A stretch of DNA of 10,214 nt from CAYMFD01 sp964389475 (GTDB taxonomy: Bacteria; Bacteroidota; Bacteroidia; Chitinophagales; Saprospiraceae): positions 1-10,214 of the forward strand of contig CAYMFD010000123.1 of assembly GCA_964389475.1 (NCBI GenBank), read 5' to 3'. The notes below the pieces were generated by a model. The model was not told the DNA's origin, searched no databases, and worked only from the letters and a program-made list of their open reading frames with translations. The translations under genes were made by a program, and so were the position numbers. This document shows, piece by piece, positions 1 through 5,386 of this stretch. Each line of letters begins with the position of its first letter. The stretch's first letter is position 1.

Positions 1-1493
1 CCAGCATTCCACTCAAAGTCACCTGTCACTCCTGTAAAGTCTGCCACGAATGGCTGCCCCATCACATAGTCAACATCGACCTCGTAATTGTACGTCTCCC
101 CTGGGAAGGTGGGTACTCGTATGCACGAATCACAAGAAACACCAGGGTTACCTGTGTACCAGGTAGTGACGAAAGGCCGCATGGTAGGCTGCGAGACTCC
201 CCTACAACTACAGTCATCTTGCACGCTATCATCTGTCGTTGCACTATCTCCATCGTCACAGGCTACTCGCTCAGTAGACAGACTAGGTAGTGGGTCATTA
301 CTATTCCATACGGTAGTAACGGACAGACTATTCTCATCGATACCCGCGTCTACATCACACATAGGTGTAGGAAAGAAGTCCGCACAAGACTGCAATAAGG
401 TACCCGTGCAGGTGTATATCCTCACCGGTCTAAAGGAGATCGACTCATCTATAAATAGTAGGATTGGCTGATTATTCCACATAGCCTTTCTCAAGGTAGT
501 AACGGTGTAAACTTGCTGGTCTAGGAGATCGACAACCCATGGTAGAGCTAGAGGATCATCAAAGCAAGAGTTAGGACAGGCTCCAGCCGTCCACTTGAGC
601 ACGCCATCTGTCGTCTCTGCTATACAAGCATTGGTATAGGTCACGCCATTACAACCACACACGGGATCAACCACAGAAATACAATTAGCACTAGGATCTA
701 TTAAGTCAGGGCAGATACAATTCTGTATGTATCCAGAGCAGGTGCAATCGACCAAGGTATCGCCGTATGTGAGTGGATCGAAATCGTCACAAAATGCTCC
801 AACTATAGGGCCTGATTGTGGACATGGTCCTTCGGTCCAAGTTGATACACCATTTCTATATTGGGCCTCACAGGAGTTGGTATATTGCACGCCATCACAT
901 CCACATACGGGATCAAAAACTGAAGTACAGGTGATGCTATTATCTATTATGTCAGGACATACGCAGGGCTTAGGTGCAGTCGAGCACGGATTGACAGCCG
1001 GGATCGTAATCACTGTCGGGTCATTAAGGTCAAAGAAGTCATACCGGCAGTCTATCACCACCTCAAACTCCGTATCGACAGGTAAGTCGACCAAGGTAAT
1101 GACCACCTCCTCGCTACCGTTACACTCTCCAGCTACCGATGGTACATCCGCACCTGCCACGAATGCAAAACAATCATTGGTGTAAGTAACTCCATCGCAG
1201 CCACATACAGGGTTAAACTCCAGAGTACAGAACACCATAATCGTAGGTGGATCAACGCAGTCTGCCTCTACAGGCGTACTAGATAGAGACGTGTAGGCAA
1301 TGTAGCCTGTAAACTGTTCATTATTGAATGATGGCTGTGCACCCGACACCGTAAGAACTAGGTCATAAGTCGGGCCATTGCACTGGTAGTCGAGTTCGAC
1401 ATCTAGGTTATTACAGGCAGTGTTAGCCCCTGCGACTGCTAAACAATTAAAAAGCAGTAGAAATAGGTATGCAGTAGAAGAAAGTAGTTTCAT
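1..1493 (-). CDS. Secreted triple Kazal-domain protein with BspA-like C-terminal part (3' end outside window)
   Basis: The frame is open to the left edge, giving 497 visible residues. The start has a lysine, a hydrophobic stretch at about residues 8-20 and an AVAGA cleavage region, so it looks like a Sec signal peptide; no lipobox fits. Three Kazal-type serine protease inhibitor domains follow at about 79-124, 179-224 and 261-306. Each contains PVCGC(D/N)GV.YTN.C with identical cysteine spacing (8, 2, 9, 16). A motif of the form CDDxDxxTxxDxxxDCxCxG occurs at about 235-253 and again at 412-431. From about 437 the sequence (FVTTWYTGNPG...VPTFPGETYNY) resembles the start of the BspA/DUF285 surface-protein region of Bacteroidota. 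Kazal domains bind the active-site cleft of serine proteases as substrate mimics, so a role in blocking proteases outside the cell or at the surface is inferred. A sorting domain may lie in the missing C-terminus. The start is chosen from the signal peptide; the leader has no Shine-Dalgarno motif. Confidence 0.88.
   Translation of the reverse strand, partial: MKLLSSTAYLFLLLFNCLAVAGANTACNNLDVELDYQCNGPTYDLVLTVSGAQPSFNNEQFTGYIAYTSLSSTPVEADCVDPPTIMVFCTLEFNPVCGCDGVTYTNDCFAFVAGADVPSVAGECNGSEEVVITLVDLPVDTEFEVVIDCRYDFFDLNDPTVITIPAVNPCSTAPKPCVCPDIIDNSITCTSVFDPVCGCDGVQYTNSCEAQYRNGVSTWTEGPCPQSGPIVGAFCDDFDPLTYGDTLVDCTCSGYIQNCICPDLIDPSANCISVVDPVCGCNGVTYTNACIAETTDGVLKWTAGACPNSCFDDPLALPWVVDLLDQQVYTVTTLRKAMWNNQPILLFIDESISFRPVRIYTCTGTLLQSCADFFPTPMCDVDAGIDENSLSVTTVWNSNDPLPSLSTERVACDDGDSATTDDSVQDDCSCRGVSQPTMRPFVTTWYTGNPGVSCDSCIRVPTFPGETYNYEVDVDYVMGQPFVADFTGVTGDFEWNA
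576..1259 (-). repeat. Three Kazal-domain coding repeats
   Basis: The three units lie at about 1122-1259, 822-959 and 576-713. The PVCGC(D/N)G core is encoded at 1191-1211, 891-911 and 645-665, so units 1 and 2 are exactly 300 bp apart and units 2 and 3 are 246 bp apart. The core DNA is still visibly similar between units, while the flanks have diverged. This points to old internal duplication rather than a fresh tandem expansion. Confidence 0.8.
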
Positions 1494-1516
1494 CTCAAAG
1501 TTGGGATTGGCAAAAC

Positions 1517-1544
1517 ACAAGATATAAAAACATGAGGTAGCCAA
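1517..1544 (-). promoter_or_regulatory. Possible Bacteroidota promoter for the Kazal-protein gene
   Basis: On the minus strand a TTG (1542-1544) is followed after 17 bp by TATCTTGT (1517-1524). This is a partial match to the Bacteroidota sigma-factor pattern TTG-N17-23-TAnnTTTG, imperfect in the last bases of the -7 element. It lies about 25 bp upstream of the ATG, inside the 98-bp gap after the VWA lipoprotein gene. If real, the Kazal gene can be transcribed on its own rather than only by read-through. Confidence 0.35.
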
Positions 1545-1591
1545 CGGCTTAACTGAGGAACCTCACTTATATGTACGATGGATATCAAGCA

Positions 1592-2569
1592 TCAAATCTC
1601 AAACGTCAACTGTAGCCTTACCACGTCTCCACCTGGCAGCGTTATGGTGGCTAGTCTAGTGTTATTACCAGGGCTGACACCAGCAGCAGCAATGCGTACA
1701 TTAAGCTTAAATAACTCTTCGCCACCCCTCAGTAACTCCGCTAGGGAGGTATACAAGGCGATCAACTGTATCGCATCATCCGCTAGCATGACCGCACCTC
1801 CTGTATCATAGGCTATCTGGGCTAGAGCAGAGAGGTCCGTAGATGTACCCAGGCCGATCGTATAGACCGCTATATCGAGGGCTTGCGCCTTGGCAATGAT
1901 CTCCTCTGGCGTAGCGCCGCCCACCGTGTCGCCACCATCTGTAAAAGCGATCATGGCCCGATTGTCATGGGCGGCATAGCGGTCGATCGTATCTAATAGG
2001 TTGAAGGCGGCATAGAATAGCGGGGTACCACCATTCTCTCCGAGTACGAGGTCCTCAATGACAGGTATCAATAGATTGGTATCCTGCGTGAAGGGGCTCA
2101 GCACGTCAAATGAAGAACCGCTAAACTTACCGACGCTAATCTCTTCGTCATCTTGTAGGAGTCGTACCATCGATATACCCGCCTCTACACGATCGTCGTC
2201 AGGGTCTGTAGATGATATAGACCCACTATCATCGAATAGCATGAAGGCAGAAAAATCCCCTTCAACAGGACTAGAAGCTTTAGATAAGGAGGCGTCCAGC
2301 ACGTCGACTGGCCGATCGCCGATAGTCGTGATACCGATACTTGAAGCGTTGATACTATTGACAAAGCTGCCAAAACCATCGACTAGATAAAAGTCAGCCT
2401 CTAGGTCTATATAGTAGTCTGTCTGATCGACTACGCGACAGCTGAGCACCCCTCCTGCGGGCTTGGATGGTGGCGTAAGCTCCGGTAGGGCCTCCGTGTA
2501 TGGCGTATCGCAGCTAGCTAGCAATAGTATGGTCAGGGCTGTGATGGTTGTAGTAAGTATGTGTCTCAT
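1592..2569 (-). CDS. VWA-domain lipoprotein
   Basis: A 325-residue protein. The N-terminus is a lipoprotein signal peptide with lipobox L17-A-S-C20, so the mature protein should be lipid-anchored, in a Bacteroidota cell most likely at the outer membrane. After a beta-rich N-terminal segment (about 40-105) a von Willebrand factor A domain spans about 108-285. All elements of its metal-ion-dependent adhesion site are visible: DxSxS at D113/S115/S117, T182 in GGTPLF, and D211 in FTDGGD. VWA domains with an intact site bind a ligand or partner protein through a divalent cation; the partner here is unknown. About 40 residues of beta-type sequence follow. There is no membrane helix, unlike BatA/BatB, and no AAA ATPase gene is nearby, so it is not a Bat/MoxR-type operon. 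It starts 23 bp after the stop of the upstream lipocalin/barrel gene and is probably co-transcribed with it. Confidence 0.9.
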   Translation of the reverse strand: MRHILTTTITALTILLLASCDTPYTEALPELTPPSKPAGGVLSCRVVDQTDYYIDLEADFYLVDGFGSFVNSINASSIGITTIGDRPVDVLDASLSKASSPVEGDFSAFMLFDDSGSISSTDPDDDRVEAGISMVRLLQDDEEISVGKFSGSSFDVLSPFTQDTNLLIPVIEDLVLGENGGTPLFYAAFNLLDTIDRYAAHDNRAMIAFTDGGDTVGGATPEEIIAKAQALDIAVYTIGLGTSTDLSALAQIAYDTGGAVMLADDAIQLIALYTSLAELLRGGEELFKLNVRIAAAGVSPGNNTRLATITLPGGDVVRLQLTFEI

Positions 2570-2592
2570 GATAGAGTTGATTATGGGGATAA

Positions 2593-3456
2593 TTAATTAA
2601 TACTGATGGCAAAGCCTACAGTGATATTGGTAGAGGTATCATAGGCGAACTCGGCTGTAAGCGCAAAGCCTTTACTTAAGTGGTAGCGTGCTCCTATCAC
2701 AGGGCTGATCGCCGTACTCCACTTACGTTCGGTAGTGCTACCATCGGTCAGAGTACCCAGCCTCGCTATACCAGCTACACCTGCGTAGGTGTCTAGCTTG
2801 TGGTGAAAACTAGGGTGGTAAGTAGCTCGTAGTCCTGCCGTATATAGACTCGAACTAAACGACGACTCCGCCACCTCCCATGACCGATAGCCTAGCTTAA
2901 GGCCTACACCGATCCTGCTACCGAGACTCCGCTCTACTAGTAGAGTTACGGCGGGTACGGCTGTCGTGAGAGCGGCTGGTAAGCCTGCAAGGTGATCATA
3001 GAGCCCATACCCAGGGTTGATCACTAGGGCTCCTCCCTCAAACGGCTTGTCTGGGTAGAGTTTGGCCTTGATCTCTTCTTTGGTCAGACCTTCAAGCTCT
3101 GCCTGTAAGTCTTCGTCAAGATCACTGCCCTCGTCAAACTCCACGACTCGCATAAGGATAAGTACTTGGTCTTTTCGTACGTCGTACAATCGTACCTCAT
3201 CACGGCGCTGGTCTTGGATAAGGTAGGTCGCAATGTTCTCACCAAAAGTGAGTAACAGTTGATCTTCCGCCTTTTTGATTCGGTTGTACGACCAGGTCCC
3301 TGTAAAATGGTTAGGACCCTTGGTGAGTGAAAAAGTCTGATTCTCTTTCAGCTCCAGCTGTCGCTGACTCGATATCTTCCAAGTACCGACAAAATCACTT
3401 TGCCCGTAACACCAAGAGACGGAGAGCAGCAGCATTAATGCTACAATATTCTTCAT
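2593..3456 (-). CDS. Lipocalin-like domain plus outer-membrane beta-barrel protein
   Basis: I start this 287-residue protein at MKNIVALMLLLSVS, which gives a clean signal peptide ending near CYGQ. The in-frame ATG 48 bp upstream only adds residues that look like translated leader. Residues about 21-103 (beginning FVGTWKIS, with TGTWSYN further on) resemble the small lipocalin-like domain of Bacteroidota secreted proteins. An acidic, helical linker (about 105-135, with LTKEEIKAKLYPDKPF) follows. Residues 142-287 show alternating hydrophobic/polar strands (GVGLKLGYRSWE, AGLRATYHPSF, SPVIGARYHLSKGFALTAEFAYD), as in porin-like outer-membrane barrels. It is too short for a large transporter. Substrate and function are not recognisable. 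It lies between another small barrel gene (54 bp upstream) and the VWA lipoprotein gene (23 bp downstream), all on the same strand, which suggests one envelope operon. Confidence 0.8.
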   Translation of the reverse strand: MKNIVALMLLLSVSWCYGQSDFVGTWKISSQRQLELKENQTFSLTKGPNHFTGTWSYNRIKKAEDQLLLTFGENIATYLIQDQRRDEVRLYDVRKDQVLILMRVVEFDEGSDLDEDLQAELEGLTKEEIKAKLYPDKPFEGGALVINPGYGLYDHLAGLPAALTTAVPAVTLLVERSLGSRIGVGLKLGYRSWEVAESSFSSSLYTAGLRATYHPSFHHKLDTYAGVAGIARLGTLTDGSTTERKWSTAISPVIGARYHLSKGFALTAEFAYDTSTNITVGFAISIN

Positions 3457-3510
3457 ACTGTGTATACTATTGTGAATGATGGTATAAACTAAATCAAGGA
3501 CCATAATGAC

Positions 3511-4002
3511 CTAGTCGGCATTAAGGATATACCGTGCCGTCAATGCACCATAACCACCACCGAAGCCACCGATAGATCCGATACCTCGACCACCGAAGAA
3601 TATAGATGGCACCCAATCGACAGATAGATTCAATGGAATATCCTCAAAGACATAGGATAGGCCTATGTATCCTGATATATTGAAGAATGTGGCACCACCA
3701 GAAAACTCATAGTTGCGGCGGTTAAGACCAGCTCCAGCACCATAGTACCATTGGAGACCATCGATGTCTTCAAATTCTAGGTCTTGATGTTTGTGATAGG
3801 CCGCATTGATCGACAACCAGCTGCCACCTAAGTAGCCACGATAACTAGCGAATACCTCTCCCGCCGTGTCTTCACTAAAGAATTTTTTGTAAGAGATAGA
3901 AGTAGGATAGCCTAGACGGAGACCGACTGCGGAGTCAAATTGCTGGGCCGATGCGAACAAGGCGCTGAATGTAAATAGGGTAAGTAAAAGTAAATTTCTC
4001 AT
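3511..4002 (-). CDS. Small outer-membrane beta-barrel protein
   Basis: A 163-residue protein beginning MRNLLLLTLFTFSALFASAQ, a standard signal peptide with cleavage expected after the alanine/glutamine at about 19-20. The mature part is a series of amphipathic strands rich in Gly, Tyr and Phe (AVGLRLGYPTSISYKKFF, WYYGAGAGLNRR, ISGYIGLSYVFE, LNLSVDWVPSIFFG) ending in YGALTARYILNAD. This is typical of the short OmpW/OmpX-sized barrels common in Bacteroidota. A glycine-rich stretch (137-152) precedes the last strand. An in-frame ATG 27 bp upstream would give a longer protein, but the extra residues would spoil the signal peptide, and a good promoter lies just upstream of the chosen start. First gene of the presumed three-gene operon. 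The exact role, structural or small-molecule passage, cannot be told from the sequence. Confidence 0.85.
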   Translation of the reverse strand: MRNLLLLTLFTFSALFASAQQFDSAVGLRLGYPTSISYKKFFSEDTAGEVFASYRGYLGGSWLSINAAYHKHQDLEFEDIDGLQWYYGAGAGLNRRNYEFSGGATFFNISGYIGLSYVFEDIPLNLSVDWVPSIFFGGRGIGSIGGFGGGYGALTARYILNAD

Positions 4003-4040
4003 TGGTAAATAAATTATAGGGTTAAACATCTAATACGCCT

Positions 4041-4068
4041 CAAACCTAGGGCAGATGGCTACCTGCAA
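4041..4068 (-). promoter_or_regulatory. Bacteroidota-type promoter for the envelope operon
   Basis: The minus strand has TTG (4066-4068), a 17-bp spacer and TAGGTTTG (4041-4048). This is an exact match to the Bacteroidota primary-sigma pattern TTG-N17-23-TAnnTTTG. Transcription would begin around 4034-4037, giving a leader of about 30 nt before the ATG at 4002. It is the best promoter match I found in the window. Confidence 0.6.
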
Positions 4069-4281
4069 CTAGGGCTAGTGTATGAGCTGCCTTATTTTCT
4101 ATATAAAGTGAACTTGGCTAGGTATAAAGAGCAAGTATGCCGTGGAGCCTAGACTTGGCAGATGACTATCAAATTGGTTGAATTAGCTAAATAACTTTTG
4201 CATTCGAAAGTCTATATCACTCTGTGTATTTAAATCATCTAGATTTTGAGTGACACCAACAGCATAGAGTACTAGTCGACT

Positions 4282-4341
4282 ATGGGAATAAGAAGCAGAA
4301 TGCTGATTATCAACATATTATCATTCTGTCGAGTATCCCAT
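4282..4341. repeat. Imperfect inverted repeat with 19-nt loop
   Basis: The left arm is ATGGGAATA (4282-4290) and CAGAATG (4296-4302). The right arm is CATTCTG (4322-4328) and TATCCCAT (4334-4341). The inner arms pair perfectly over 7 bp, plus a G-U next to them. The outer arms pair over 8 bp with one bulged A, separated from the inner stem by a small internal loop. No T-run follows, so it does not look like an intrinsic terminator. It lies about 195 bp upstream of the plus-strand gene. Confidence 0.5.
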
Positions 4342-4535
4342 CTGGAAACATTACACATATATATGTATCAGCGCTAGATCAAGCCCTACATGGTTACACT
4401 GACAAACGAGATTAGCTACATAAGCACTTAAAATCACCTCATACAGATCTACTAGCACTTGGTACATAATACCGAGAAGCAGGCTTGACACCGACATAGT
4501 TTAGCATCATCAAATCACCTTAAAACAATTGAAAG

Positions 4536-5240
4536 ATGCTTACACAATTAACAGAACTCATCGCCGACTTTGGACTTAGTGTTTTATTCTCTGCACTCAT
4601 TTATGCCTTCATTGGTTTCGTCCTTGGCATTATGGTTATGCGCTTGATCGTTAAGATTGCGAGCAGAAATGGCCTGCTCGATCGCCCCTTCAAGCTATGG
4701 ACGTCACTGACAGGTATATATCGCCTATACCTGCCTGTAGCTGGTGGCTTCTTTGTAGGTGCCTTGATGCTTGTATTCGGTATTAACCAAGGTGTAAATG
4801 GCTTTATAGAGGACCAAGTGGATACAGCTGTTGCCTATGTCACCCCTGATGTATTGAATGCCCATGCTTTTGACAAGTATCGCAAATCAGCACCTGCGGC
4901 AGCCGCTATCGCCCATCAAGTAGAGACTAGCTACCCGTCTGCTACACATATAGCAAGTCCGCTGAGCAATTTTATCGTCGATCGTCTTGGTCACCCACAG
5001 ACAGTAGCCGACCTACAAGACGTATTGACTGCTGCACACATAGACTATGCACAGATAGCAGCCTCATTCGTAATCAGCGACTATGTGACGGGATTTGTAG
5101 ATGCTAGATTCATTCCAATCTACGCCTTTTTATTCTTCTCTATTGGGTTTGTTCTTTTTCAGATACCCTTTATTGAGATGGTGATAGGCTGCCTACTCAA
5201 TAAGCTATTTGCACCAAGCCCTCGTGTGGTAACCGCATAA
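4536..5240 (+). CDS. Membrane protein of unknown function with three predicted helices
   Basis: A 234-residue protein I do not recognise. Hydrophobic segments lie at about 14-40 (LSVLFSALIYAFIGFVLGIM), 64-84 (YLPVAGGFFVGALMLVFGIN) and 193-222 (IPIYAFLFFSIGFVLFQI). Between the first two is a short basic loop (K40 to K53, R63). The positive-inside rule would put this loop in the cytoplasm, and the roughly 105-residue Ala-rich, mostly helical segment (about 86-190) outside. No enzyme motif, zinc site or ATPase motif is visible. It is the only plus-strand gene here, alone in its transcription unit, with its own terminator 67 bp after the stop. The start is the first ATG of the frame, after an A-rich leader without Shine-Dalgarno motif. 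It is probably a conserved hypothetical inner-membrane protein of Bacteroidota. Confidence 0.8.
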   Translation: MLTQLTELIADFGLSVLFSALIYAFIGFVLGIMVMRLIVKIASRNGLLDRPFKLWTSLTGIYRLYLPVAGGFFVGALMLVFGINQGVNGFIEDQVDTAVAYVTPDVLNAHAFDKYRKSAPAAAAIAHQVETSYPSATHIASPLSNFIVDRLGHPQTVADLQDVLTAAHIDYAQIAASFVISDYVTGFVDARFIPIYAFLFFSIGFVLFQIPFIEMVIGCLLNKLFAPSPRVVTA

Positions 5241-5306
5241 TACTAAAGTAAGCACCGAATCAGACGAACGGCACCCGTCATAGAGTCGCCACATCTGATC
5301 CACACT

Positions 5307-5344
5307 ATCCCCTAGCAGGCATTGCGCTATGCTAGGGGATTTTT
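5307..5344 (+). terminator. Rho-independent terminator, probably shared by convergent genes
   Basis: A perfect 11-bp stem, ATCCCCTAGCA (5307-5317) with TGCTAGGGGAT (5330-5340), has a 12-nt loop and is followed on the plus strand by TTTTT (5340-5344). It ends the membrane-protein transcript. The convergent adhesin transcript reads the same stem on the minus strand, where the following tract (ATAGTG) is not T-rich, so termination in that direction should be weaker. Confidence 0.88.
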
Positions 5345-5386
5345 CTGTGTTGCATACTGACCATATGATAGTCAACCCGTGCAGCG

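Larger units (their letters stand above)
4003..4535. other. 533-bp divergent intergenic region
   Basis: This lies between the divergently read small-barrel gene and the membrane-protein gene. The left end carries the operon promoter (4041-4068). The middle carries an imperfect inverted repeat (4282-4341) and a 12-bp AT palindrome, ACATATATATGT (4355-4366). Only trivial ORFs of 10-12 codons occur. No tRNA, riboswitch or convincing plus-strand promoter was found; a TAACTTTTG at 4192-4200 has its nearest upstream TTG only 15 bp away. Confidence 0.6.

Noticed and set aside
88..1185. Plus-strand open frames of 127 and 152 codons
   Set aside because: They lie antisense to the Kazal gene, whose frame is continuous with recognisable domains; their products have no domain-like features.
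1554..1565. Palindrome TGAGGAACCTCA as terminator between the VWA and Kazal genes
   Set aside because: The loop would be only two bases, the stem five, and no T-run follows.
2058..2390. Plus-strand open frame of 110 codons
   Set aside because: Antisense to the VWA domain with no recognisable content.
1592..2569. VWA lipoprotein as part of a Bat/MoxR operon
   Set aside because: It has a lipobox instead of membrane helices, and no MoxR-type ATPase or other Bat gene is adjacent.
3457..3504. Longer N-terminus for the lipocalin/barrel protein
   Set aside because: The extra 16 residues precede a complete signal peptide and look like translated leader.
4003..4029. Longer N-terminus for the small barrel protein
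   Set aside because: The extra nine residues would displace a standard signal peptide.
4192..4200. TAACTTTTG as a plus-strand -7 element for the membrane-protein gene
   Set aside because: The nearest TTG is only 15 bp upstream, the match is imperfect, and it lies over 330 bp from the start codon.
4355..4366. Perfect palindrome ACATATATATGT as an operator
   Set aside because: A short alternating AT run produces such palindromes by chance; nothing ties it to a start site.
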